In this document: positions 42,308-50,412 of the stretch, piece after piece
Position numbering within the stretch: the stretch's first letter is position 1
Layout: each line of letters begins with the position of its first letter
NCBI GenBank assembly: GCA_007130885.1
Contig: SLRQ01000006.1
Coordinates: 1-64,000, forward strand
DNA: 64,000 nucleotides
From: Deltaproteobacteria bacterium
GTDB taxonomy: Bacteria; Myxococcota; Myxococcia; SLRQ01
Direction: 5' to 3'
The notes under the pieces: generated by a model
What the model saw: only the letters and a program-made list of their open reading frames with translations
Database searches by the model: none
What the model was told of the DNA's origin: nothing
Position numbers and translations under genes: made by a program

Positions 42308-43327
42308 TTACTGGCCGTCAAGCAGGCGGTGGTCACGCAGCAACTGGTAGAAGGGGCTGTCGGAACCGATTATGAGAGTATGGTTCTCGCCCACGGCCTT
42401 TCTTTGGGCCTCGAGCGTTCGCAGGAAGCTGTAGAAGCTGGGATCCTGCAGATAAGCCCGCGCGTAAATGTCGGTGGCCGTGGCGTCGCCTGCTCCGCGG
42501 ATCCCCTCCGCGTCGCGCTGTGCCTCCGAGCTGATTGTTTCCAGCTCTCGTTGCATTTCGCCCCGACGCTGCTCGGCGCGCTGTTGTCCCTGCGACCGGA
42601 ATCGGGTTGCGATCTTCTTGAGTTCCTCGTTCATCTGGAGGAACACCTGCTGCTCGACCTCCGAGGTGTAATTGAACGTCTTGAGGAGTATGTCCTCCAG
42701 CTCGATGCCCACGCCCTCGTCAGCGAGCGACGCTTGAGCGCGCTCCAGTATGCGTTCGGCCACTAGAGGACGACCGGCAAGGTAATGTCCCTCCTCGTCG
42801 GTGAGCAGCTCCGGCGTTTCATGTCCGAAAAAGACCTCTTGGTCCATGGCCGCGATCTCTTCCTCTTCCATGCCTTCGAGCTGGAAAGTTATCTCTGCTT
42901 CCCTGATCCTGTTGGTGCTTCGAACCACCTCGTAAAGGTTGTACTGGGCGATCTCGTTCATGACGGCACTTGTGATGATACCGTCGAGAATCTGACTGCC
43001 ACGGTGGATGGTGGTCACCTCTTCCTTGAAACGAAGAGCATCGGAGACGCGCCACCGAGCCGACACATCGATATGGATGGTCTTTCTGTCCTTGGTGATG
43101 GTGTCGTGCCGATCGCCATCCCATCGCAGCAGGCGCTTCTCGTAGCGATGAACATCCTGGACGAAGGGAAGCTTGAAGTGCAGGCCGGCCTGAGTGATGG
43201 GGTCGCCGATGGGCCGGCCGAACTGCGTTACCACGGCCTGATTCCACTCGTTTATCACGAACAGGGACTGTGAAAGGACGATGATGCCGATTACGACGAC
43301 GGCGGGAATGAACCAGACAGCCTTCAT
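42308..43327 (-). CDS. hflC: HflC, SPFH-domain membrane protein
   Basis: A 339-residue inner-membrane protein with one N-terminal membrane segment (7-27) and a periplasmic SPFH/band-7 domain (VVTQFGRPIGDPITQAGLHF, DIRKTIHIDV-like text, YNLYEVVRS). A long coiled-coil region (RFRSQGQQRAEQRRGEMQRE, EAQRDAEGIRGAGDA) follows, then YSFLRTLEAQRKAVGENHTL. These are HflC hallmarks. HflK and HflC form a cage around the FtsH protease. It overlaps hflK by 4 bp. Confidence 0.95.
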   Translation of the reverse strand: MKAVWFIPAVVVIGIIVLSQSLFVINEWNQAVVTQFGRPIGDPITQAGLHFKLPFVQDVHRYEKRLLRWDGDRHDTITKDRKTIHIDVSARWRVSDALRFKEEVTTIHRGSQILDGIITSAVMNEIAQYNLYEVVRSTNRIREAEITFQLEGMEEEEIAAMDQEVFFGHETPELLTDEEGHYLAGRPLVAERILERAQASLADEGVGIELEDILLKTFNYTSEVEQQVFLQMNEELKKIATRFRSQGQQRAEQRRGEMQRELETISSEAQRDAEGIRGAGDATATDIYARAYLQDPSFYSFLRTLEAQRKAVGENHTLIIGSDSPFYQLLRDHRLLDGQ

Positions 43328-44373
43328 CGCTCACCTCCAGTCTCTTGGCCGCGATCTTCCTGGGCTTGCTTTGCAGCCGCCCCGCGTTGCGCGGAGCCGG
43401 CTGCTCTGTGTGGTTGCCTTATATCCAGTATGGGAAGAGGTGCGGATCCTCCTTCCTCATTGGTCACCACCACGTCACCGACGCCGCCGAGAATGCTCTC
43501 CATCGTCTCCAGGTAGAGCCGCCTGCGGGTTACCCCCGGCGCTTTCTTATACTCGGCGAGCAAGGCCTCGAAGCGTCCCGCTTCACCCTGCGCCACGTTG
43601 ACACGCCTTGTCTTATAGCCTTCGGCTTCCTCGACTATGCGCCTTGCCGTACCCCGCGCTCTCGGGACCCGGTCCTCGTACTCCCGGGACGCCTGCTCGT
43701 AGAAACGCTGTGCGTCTTGCTCGGCTCTGTTCAAGTCGTGGAAGGAGTCTATGACTTCGTCAGGCGGCCTCACGAATCTGAGGTTGACCTCGACGATGGT
43801 CATTCCAAGCTCCATGGCGTTCACAACGCCTTGAATCATCGTCCTTGCGGCTTCTTGGATCTCTATTCGCTCCACGGTGAGCACCTGGATGCTCGCTCTA
43901 TCGCCTATGACCTCGCGCATCACGGACTGGGAGATGTCACGAAGGGTGTGAATGGGTTCCTCCACCCTGAACAGGTAGTTGATGGGGTCGAACCTCCGGT
44001 AGTGAACGTCCCATCCTACTTGCACGATGTTCAGATCGCCCGTGAGCATGGTCGACTCGCTCTCGTACCCTCGACGGCCCCGGCCGCCTGGAGAGTCCTC
44101 GCCTCGAGTGCTTCTGAATCCGAACTCCTCTACATCACGAGTTCGCACCGGCACCTTATGAACGGTTTCCGCGAAGTAAGGCAGGCGGAAGTGAAGCCCC
44201 GGTTCACTCGTGCGTACGTGGTTTCCGAATCGAAGCACGAGGGCCTGCTCATGCGTGCCTACCGTGTAGAAGGACGTCGCCAGCCCGATTACAGCCAGCA
44301 CGGCGACGAACCCCCAAAGTATGTAGCGTTCATTGACGACAATCTCCGGTCCGTCAGGAATCTTGATTCGCAT
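43324..44373 (-). CDS. hflK: HflK, SPFH-domain membrane protein
   Basis: A 349-residue partner of HflC. Membrane segment at about 17-37, then YTVGTHEQALVLRFGNHVRT and PGLHFRLPYFAETVHKVPVR, VGWDVHYRRFDPINYLF and REVIGDRASIQVLTVERIEI, the SPFH domain of HflK. The coiled-coil tail ends in a basic Gln/Ala-rich stretch. The Gly/Pro-rich cytoplasmic N-terminal extension of enterobacterial HflK is missing, as in many other phyla. ATGA overlap with hflC. Confidence 0.95.
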   Translation of the reverse strand: MRIKIPDGPEIVVNERYILWGFVAVLAVIGLATSFYTVGTHEQALVLRFGNHVRTSEPGLHFRLPYFAETVHKVPVRTRDVEEFGFRSTRGEDSPGGRGRRGYESESTMLTGDLNIVQVGWDVHYRRFDPINYLFRVEEPIHTLRDISQSVMREVIGDRASIQVLTVERIEIQEAARTMIQGVVNAMELGMTIVEVNLRFVRPPDEVIDSFHDLNRAEQDAQRFYEQASREYEDRVPRARGTARRIVEEAEGYKTRRVNVAQGEAGRFEALLAEYKKAPGVTRRRLYLETMESILGGVGDVVVTNEEGGSAPLPILDIRQPHRAAGSAQRGAAAKQAQEDRGQETGGER

Positions 44374-44483
44374 GACGCTGGAAACTGTGCCAAGCCGCCT
44401 GCTTCGTCAACTGCCTTCGGTCGATTTTAACGCAAGGAGGGTGCCGAAGTGGGGCGAATCCCTTCTTTGGAAGGTTTTGTCCG

Positions 44484-45329
44484 TCAGGGTCCGCCGCCGC
44501 ACCAGCCCGAGAAGCCGTAGTATCCCTCGAGTAGGCTCTGAATGGCGGCCTGGTGGAAATCTTCTCCATCATTGTCTGTGAGCATGGTGTGGGCCACTCC
44601 TACCCGAATGGCGTCACATCCTCCCCACGTATCGGGTTCCACCCAGACCGCGCACACTCCCACCCCGTCGACCTCGTCTTCATGGCCGGGATGTCTTACC
44701 GGGCCGATCTCCTGATCCGAGGTGAGCAGTGTGATGCCATCAACGTACCTTGGCCAACCGTCGCTTGCCAGGCGTGTCATCCCCGTCGCGAATGTCAGGC
44801 TCGCTAGCTCCGCCGCTAATGCACCGGCTTCCGGGTCGTCGCTTACAGCCCCGCCGAAGCTCCCGAATAACCCTTGCTGGTGCATGTCCCCGCTGTCGCG
44901 GGAGGTGACCTCTCCGACGAAGCCGCAGAGCAATATGCTGTAACGGCCGGAGATGCCGTAGCGGTCGGTGGCATCGAAGACGAGGTAGTGGTCTCCCTGC
45001 AAATACAGGCTCTTGTCGGTGTATCCGATGCTGGAGAGCCGAGCCCTAGCGTCCTCTTCATCATCGGCGCACGGGTAGCGACGAACCCTCACTCCGTTGC
45101 TGTCCTCGCGGTAGGACGCCGCGACGGTCCCCGCTGGAACTTCGAGTTCCGCCGGCAGCTTGCCGTCGGATCGCCCATCGTACGCAAGTCTGACTATCTC
45201 CGCGGCCGAGAAGACCTCGCCGCAGGCTTCTACCTGGTATCGGTCCAGCGCGTCGTAATCCGGAGGCGTCGGACCGCAGTATGAAAGAAGGCCGGCGGCG
45301 GCAAGACCTGCGATGATGACTCGAGCCAT
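44484..45329 (-). CDS. Unknown secreted protein, possible lipoprotein
   Basis: A 281-residue protein I do not recognise. GGAGGGTAC precedes the ATG. The N-terminus MARVIIAGLAAAGLLSYCGP is signal-like and may be a lipoprotein signal with a poor lipobox (Tyr before Cys). The mature part is acidic, with Cys residues at about 35, 87, 134, 226 and 236 and one at the end. KSLYLQGDHYLVFDATDRYG, YSILLCGFVGEV and GVGVCAVWVEPDTWGGCDAI suggest a beta-rich domain. It lies 110 bp before hflK on the same strand and may share its transcript. Confidence 0.7.
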   Translation of the reverse strand: MARVIIAGLAAAGLLSYCGPTPPDYDALDRYQVEACGEVFSAAEIVRLAYDGRSDGKLPAELEVPAGTVAASYREDSNGVRVRRYPCADDEEDARARLSSIGYTDKSLYLQGDHYLVFDATDRYGISGRYSILLCGFVGEVTSRDSGDMHQQGLFGSFGGAVSDDPEAGALAAELASLTFATGMTRLASDGWPRYVDGITLLTSDQEIGPVRHPGHEDEVDGVGVCAVWVEPDTWGGCDAIRVGVAHTMLTDNDGEDFHQAAIQSLLEGYYGFSGWCGGGP

Positions 45330-45566
45330 GTACCCTCCAGTATAGACGCAATAGCGCGGGAAAAGTGGTCAGACTCCCACCAATCGCCGAACTTTCTCCT
45401 CTATCGGCCGGGCGTTTCGACTCTTACACCCCGAGGGACGTATCGGCCGGCCGTCGCGTCTGTTGCAGTCAGCGCTCGTATTGCTACCGGCGGGCTTGTG
45501 GGCAAGAATGGGGACATGTTCGAACACACCGATAAGACTAGATTGGCAAGCAGCAACAGGCCCTCC

Positions 45567-48215
45567 ATGCTTGGCGTTTTTCGAGCCTTGATCATAGGCC
45601 CGATTATCGCGGCCCTGGTGTTCTCGGTCGCCTGCTCCGCCGAGGATGGGGAAGAAGAGTCTGAGGGGCTTTTTGCTCGCCTTGGTGAAGGCGAGGTTCT
45701 TGCGGGCTACCTGTGCGAGGAGGGCCCCTTCGCCGATCATGACGGCCGTGGCGCCCGTGCGGGCGACATAATGCTCAAGAACAGCAAGGTTTGGTTCGTC
45801 GTCGCGGCGGAGGACCGGATCAAGGACTGGTATGTGCCCTACGTCGGCGGCATAGTCGATGCGGACTTGGTTCGCGACGAAGGCGACCCGGACTATGTGG
45901 CAATCGGAGAGATCCATCCGTTCGTTGGGCTTGCTCCACTGAAGCCTCATTCCATAGAGATTGAAAACGATGGCACCGACGGGTCGGCGGCCGTAGTCAG
46001 AGTGCTCGGCACCGACGGTGTGATGAACTTCCTTTCCGGATCCGTTGGGATCCCTCCCATCGAGCCGGAGGGCCTCAATATCGAGGTTAGGTACACTCTC
46101 GAGCCGGACGCCAATGCCTTGGAGATCGTCACTTGGGTCTACAACGAGTCTCCGAGCACAAAAAGGATGGATGCCGGCGACTTGGTGATTCTGGGTGACG
46201 ACGAGGCCAATCAATACAGCTTGCCGGGGGGCCTGGACAGGAGCGCCCTTATTGGCGAACCACCCGCCATAGGCAGCGTTCACGACTTCAGGCATTGGGC
46301 ACTGGCCATCTATGGGGAGGAGCCGTTGCGCTTCATTGGCGGGGATGTGGGAGCGGAGGCCTTCGGCGGCTCCAGTACGGTGTGGGTTTACAGCGCGGCC
46401 CGTGAGACTCTGCGGGGAGGGGAGCGTCTCGAGGCCCGGAGGTACCTGGCTCTCGATCGCGATATCAGCTCCGCCTTGTCCGGCAGGTTGGAAATCATCG
46501 GCGAAAGCAACGGTATCGTGAGCGGGAGTGTGAATGCGGATGGCGAGCCGGTCGCGGGTGGCAGGGTGACGTTTCTTCGCGCGGGCGATGAGGAGAGTTT
46601 CGAGGGTCAGGCGATCACCGGTTCCGATGGTAGGTTTTCGGCGCGTCTGCCCGCCGGTGAGTACACCGCGTGGCCTACCGCGGAAGGGCGCGGCGAGCAC
46701 GTCAAGGTGCCTTGGCTTCCACTGGAGCTTGGTGAAGGCCGGCCCGCCGGGGATGGTGTCGAGTTTTCCGTGTCCGGCGGCGAAGAGGTCGACATCGATC
46801 TCGCCGTGGGACCGGTGGGCCGGGTCAAGCTGACGGTGGAGGATGAGGATGGACGGCCGATTCCCGCGAAGGTCAGCTTCATCCACGAGGACGACGGGGC
46901 GGACACCACGGAGCGCGCCGTATTCGGTGAGACGAGGCCTTTTTCCGAGCACGGTTTTCGAAAGGTGTTCTGGACCGCCGATGGAAAGATCGACGGTGAG
47001 ATCCGTCCCGGCACCTACACCGCCGTGGCGAGCAGGGGCCCCACGTACGAGATAGACGTTCATGAGTCGGTCAAGGTGAATGCGAAAGGTGAACCGCTAG
47101 AACTTTCCTTCGTGCTTGCCGAGAGCGTCGATACGTGGGGCAAGACGAGCTTCGACGGTCATCAGCACGCGGCTCCGAGTCCGGACGGCGGGCTGACGAT
47201 GGCCGAACGGGTCATAACCAACGTCTCCGAGGGGCTCGACGCGTTCATCTCCACGGACCATGACAAGGTCGTCGACTTTCGGCCCATGGTAGAGGCGTTG
47301 GACCTCGAGTCGACAATACTTGCGATCCCGGGAACGGAGGTCTCCACAACCCTTCTCGGTCACCACAACACGTGGCCGATGAAGCCCGACCCAAGTCTTC
47401 CAAACATGGGTAGCCCCATATGGTGGGGCTTGCCGGGCGAGGATCCGATGACCATCGACGAGATATACGTCGACGCCGCGGAGCGAGGCGCAAGGGTTCT
47501 CCAAGTGAACCATGGCCTCTCCAGCACCGGTATGTTCGCTATTGCGGACTACGACTTGGAGACAGGAGAGGTAGGCAGACCGCATGCCTGGTCGGACAAC
47601 TTCAACGCCATGGAAGTGTACAACGGCCAGCGGAGAAGTCATCGTTACGACCTGGTGCCTATCTGGTTATCGCTGATTAACGAAGGCATGAGGATCGCAC
47701 CCACGGCAGTCAGCGACTCGCACAACCGTATTCCCGAGCCGGGTTCGGGAAGGACCTGGGTGCTGACCGGCGAGGACAACCCATCGTACGTCGATGCCGA
47801 CATGCTGGCGGACGGTGTGCTAAATCTGCGAACGGTGGCCAGCACCGGGCCTTTCATCCGCTTTACCACCGAGTGCGGGGCCGGCCTCGGTGAGCTGGTC
47901 GGCATGCAGGACAGCGTCAACTTCGAGATTGAGGTGCAGGCCCCAGCCTGGATGAAGCTCGCTCGTGTAGAGCTGATCGCCAATGGCGAAGTGGAAGGCG
48001 TTTGGGAGAAAGGCGATGAAGGCTGGCAAGAGGGATCTGTCAGGTTTTCCAAAACCATCACAGTGCAGCCGGAGCGCGACACCTGGTACGCGGTGCAGGT
48101 GGACAGCGACGAAGAGATGATGCCGGTCTATCCCGGGCTGGTGCCTTGGGCCCTTACATCGCCCATATTCCTAGACGTGGATGGCAGCGGCGGCTTCAAC
48201 CCTCCGACAAGATAG
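45567..48215 (+). CDS. Exported lipoprotein with C-terminal PHP-type (CehA-like) metallohydrolase domain
   Basis: An 882-residue protein from ATG 45567, chosen because it gives a tidy lipoprotein signal ending VFSVAC (Cys23); the frame opens at GTG 45498. Residues 30-330 are beta-rich without recognised motif. Residues 340-550 contain carboxypeptidase-regulatory-like beta folds (GSVNADGEPVAGGRVTFLRA, KLTVEDEDGRPIPAKVSFIH). The C-terminal part holds a PHP-like metal site, with FDGHQHAAPSPDGG, ISTDHDKVVDF, LLGHHNTWP, VNHG and SDSHNR supplying His and Asp ligands, as in CehA/McbA family hydrolases. The substrate in this setting is unknown; phosphoester or carbamate bonds are known for relatives. 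Long antisense frames here are shadows. Confidence 0.88.
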   Translation: MLGVFRALIIGPIIAALVFSVACSAEDGEEESEGLFARLGEGEVLAGYLCEEGPFADHDGRGARAGDIMLKNSKVWFVVAAEDRIKDWYVPYVGGIVDADLVRDEGDPDYVAIGEIHPFVGLAPLKPHSIEIENDGTDGSAAVVRVLGTDGVMNFLSGSVGIPPIEPEGLNIEVRYTLEPDANALEIVTWVYNESPSTKRMDAGDLVILGDDEANQYSLPGGLDRSALIGEPPAIGSVHDFRHWALAIYGEEPLRFIGGDVGAEAFGGSSTVWVYSAARETLRGGERLEARRYLALDRDISSALSGRLEIIGESNGIVSGSVNADGEPVAGGRVTFLRAGDEESFEGQAITGSDGRFSARLPAGEYTAWPTAEGRGEHVKVPWLPLELGEGRPAGDGVEFSVSGGEEVDIDLAVGPVGRVKLTVEDEDGRPIPAKVSFIHEDDGADTTERAVFGETRPFSEHGFRKVFWTADGKIDGEIRPGTYTAVASRGPTYEIDVHESVKVNAKGEPLELSFVLAESVDTWGKTSFDGHQHAAPSPDGGLTMAERVITNVSEGLDAFISTDHDKVVDFRPMVEALDLESTILAIPGTEVSTTLLGHHNTWPMKPDPSLPNMGSPIWWGLPGEDPMTIDEIYVDAAERGARVLQVNHGLSSTGMFAIADYDLETGEVGRPHAWSDNFNAMEVYNGQRRSHRYDLVPIWLSLINEGMRIAPTAVSDSHNRIPEPGSGRTWVLTGEDNPSYVDADMLADGVLNLRTVASTGPFIRFTTECGAGLGELVGMQDSVNFEIEVQAPAWMKLARVELIANGEVEGVWEKGDEGWQEGSVRFSKTITVQPERDTWYAVQVDSDEEMMPVYPGLVPWALTSPIFLDVDGSGGFNPPTR

Positions 48216-48237
48216 CCGCCGCGCCGGGGGTGTCGAA

Positions 48238-48978
48238 ATGAAGCACGACGGTTCTTTGCATAAGCAAGGCGAGGTCACGCCTCTCCAGCGAGTGCTGTTG
48301 TCTCGCAGGAGTAACAGGAAGTTCGCTCCTGGAGAGCCTTCGAGGGAGCAGCTATCGTACATCGTCGCATGCGTGGATGGTTTCCGGGCCGCAACGAAGC
48401 TCGAAGCCCCCAGGATTGTAATCATCGAGAGACCGGAGGACCATTCAGCGGTGATCAGGGCCGCCATGAAGGGGCTCGTGGGAAAAATAAATCCCTGGTT
48501 GCCGTTCATGAAGGCAAAACACCTGATTCTGTGCGGCGCCCTTTATCCGGCGGCCGATGGCCACGGCGCGGAGAAGGGCGGTGGTTCCGCTTCTCCAGGG
48601 CAAGAGGAGACGAATGACGCCGGGACCGAGAAGCTTCCTTTGGACAGCGCGGGATCCCGGCTCGGCCACGAGTACCGCGCGGGGGTGGAGCGAGCCGTCA
48701 AGGAAGCATCGATGGCCATGCAAGTCGCCGTGCTTGCCGCCACCGAGGTAGGGCTGGCCACCTGCTGGCTAGCGGGAATCAATCACGAGCGCATCGAAAA
48801 AGCATACCAGATGCCCGACGGTGCCCGCCTGGTTGCGATATCCCCGCTTGGAGTGCCCACCAGGAAGAAGGGACTCTCATGGGACTCGGTGACGTTTCAC
48901 CTGATATCCAAGCGCCGAATGCCTCTGGAGAAGATCTGGATGCGCGAGCAGTGGGGCGGCGAAAAGGATGATCAATGA
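48238..48978 (+). CDS. Nitroreductase-fold protein, first of a pair
   Basis: A 246-residue protein starting at ATG 48238. LLSRRSNRKFAPGEPSREQL is the opening of flavin nitroreductases, and the C-terminal MAMQVAVLAATEVGLATCWL and ISPLGVPTRKKG match the family's helix and strand that close the FMN site. The usual APSxxNxQPW segment after the first helix is not present; GFRAATKLEAPRIVIIERPE stands there. There is a low-complexity insert (GAEKGGGSASPGQEETND). It overlaps the next gene by 4 bp (ATGA), which supplies just that missing kind of segment. Confidence 0.82.
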   Translation: MKHDGSLHKQGEVTPLQRVLLSRRSNRKFAPGEPSREQLSYIVACVDGFRAATKLEAPRIVIIERPEDHSAVIRAAMKGLVGKINPWLPFMKAKHLILCGALYPAADGHGAEKGGGSASPGQEETNDAGTEKLPLDSAGSRLGHEYRAGVERAVKEASMAMQVAVLAATEVGLATCWLAGINHERIEKAYQMPDGARLVAISPLGVPTRKKGLSWDSVTFHLISKRRMPLEKIWMREQWGGEKDDQ

Positions 48979-49445
48979 GCGAGGAAAGACTAATTGCCGG
49001 TCTGCTTGACGGCATGCCGCCTCCCGGGCAGGTGCCTGTCTCTTTTGGTAATCAGGAGGTTGGAGACGAGGATATCTCCATCTTGTTGTCGGCCGCTCGT
49101 GTCGCTCCCTCGGCTGACAACGCCCAGATATGGCGTTTCATCACCGTGCGAGATCCGGAGAAGAAGAGACGCCTCGGCGAGGCGGCGGGGGAGGGGATGG
49201 CCGGGGCATTTTCGCGGGCTTCCGTGGTGATGGTTGCCTGCGGTGTTCGCTTCATCGTGACAAGAACGCGCAAGGAGCAGCCTTTTGCCGTGGTAGACGT
49301 ACCGATAGGCCTGCTGCAGATTTTGCTTCAAGCTCGTGAACTCAATTTGTCGTTTACTTGGACTTTGGATTGCGATGAGCCCGCCGTCAGGAAGGCGCTT
49401 GGCATCCCACAGGATGTTCGTGTGGTCTCCATGGTAGCTTTTTGA
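48975..49445 (+). CDS. Nitroreductase-fold protein, second of a pair (short)
   Basis: A 156-residue protein, shorter than typical nitroreductases (180-220). SAARVAPSADNAQIWRFITV corresponds to the APSxxNxQPW FMN-binding block, and DVPIGLLQILLQARELNLSF to the central helix. It lacks the N-terminal RRSxR element that its neighbour has. ATGA overlap with the first gene implies equal production. The two may form a heterodimeric flavoprotein with complementary elements (inference). Confidence 0.78.
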   Translation: MSEERLIAGLLDGMPPPGQVPVSFGNQEVGDEDISILLSAARVAPSADNAQIWRFITVRDPEKKRRLGEAAGEGMAGAFSRASVVMVACGVRFIVTRTRKEQPFAVVDVPIGLLQILLQARELNLSFTWTLDCDEPAVRKALGIPQDVRVVSMVAF

Positions 49446-49560
49446 GGCGAAGCCCATCGGTTCTTTGTCCGATTATGGGGGCGGCCTCTTGTGGTATCTT
49501 CACGGTATCTCATCGTGCATTCCCTGCCACGCGGTACTTCAAATCATTAGGAGGGCGGCC

Positions 49561-50403
49561 ATGATGAAGCCATGCCCATCGATTGCCAGAGTAGTTTTTA
49601 TGCTCGCGGGATTCGCGGTCCTAGCGCCCGCGGCTGGCGGTGAGGACGATGTGCCCAGCGGCATGCAGGAGGCGGCAGCCGAGCATTTTCAGCAAGGAGT
49701 GCGGTATTACGATGAAGGCAAGTTTGAGGAGGCCATCGAGGAGCTGCGGCTGGCAAATGAATTGTCGCCGAATCCGCTCGTTTTTCTGAAGATCGGAAAA
49801 TGCTACAGCCGGCTGGGAAACCACGCGCGGGCCATGGGTTTCTATCGGGGCTATCTTCGAGATGAGTCCGTCGCGCGACGTGATTTGGTCGAACACGTCA
49901 TCAAGCTTTCCAGGGATGCATTCGAGGAGGAGGAGGGTGCCGAGGAGGCGCTGTTCGAGGGCCTCGCCGAGCTCGACCGCTCCGTGTTCGATGTGGATGA
50001 TGACATTGAGATGGTTCCAGCGGACGAGTTTGACGATCTCGACGTGCTGATGGGACTCGATGATGACGAGGCGCTGGAACTGGCGGAGCTTGCACCGCTG
50101 GTGTTGTCCGACGACCCTTCCGGGGCTGGGGTTGAAACCCGTGGCAAGGAAGAGCGCCCCGTAAGGGAGATGGAGCTTGATCCCGCGGCGCCGCGAGAGG
50201 ACCGGGGTTTCGTGGATGTCACTCCGGAGAGAGAGGCGGATCCCCTGTACGAGGACGACGAGCAACCCTCAAGACGCCTGGCCCGCGCATGGTGGTTTTG
50301 GGCAGCCATCGGCACCGTCGCGGCCGGCACCGCCGCGACAGTGACCCTGACGAGTGGTGAGGTCATTCCCGAGCGAAGCATGGGCCCAATCGACTTGAGG
50401 TGA
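49561..50403 (+). CDS. TPR-containing membrane protein
   Basis: A 280-residue protein. The ATG at 49561 follows AGGAGG. A signal peptide (about 1-27) precedes TPR-like helices (AAEHFQQGVRYYDEGKFEEA, NPLVFLKIGKCYSRLGNHAR), then an acidic region rich in Asp/Glu/Leu (about 125-185) and, near the C-terminus, one membrane segment (AWWFWAAIGTVAAGTAATV). This order of TPR, acidic linker and C-terminal helix is common in Myxococcota proteins of unknown role. The stop is 9 bp before the next ATG, so it is the partner of the 14-repeat lipoprotein. Confidence 0.82.
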   Translation: MMKPCPSIARVVFMLAGFAVLAPAAGGEDDVPSGMQEAAAEHFQQGVRYYDEGKFEEAIEELRLANELSPNPLVFLKIGKCYSRLGNHARAMGFYRGYLRDESVARRDLVEHVIKLSRDAFEEEEGAEEALFEGLAELDRSVFDVDDDIEMVPADEFDDLDVLMGLDDDEALELAELAPLVLSDDPSGAGVETRGKEERPVREMELDPAAPREDRGFVDVTPEREADPLYEDDEQPSRRLARAWWFWAAIGTVAAGTAATVTLTSGEVIPERSMGPIDLR

Positions 50404-50412
50404 AATCAGGGA

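Noticed and set aside
45369..47063. 564-aa minus-strand open frame
   Set aside because: Antisense to the PHP-type lipoprotein gene, whose plus-strand frame has clear motifs; the minus frame has none.
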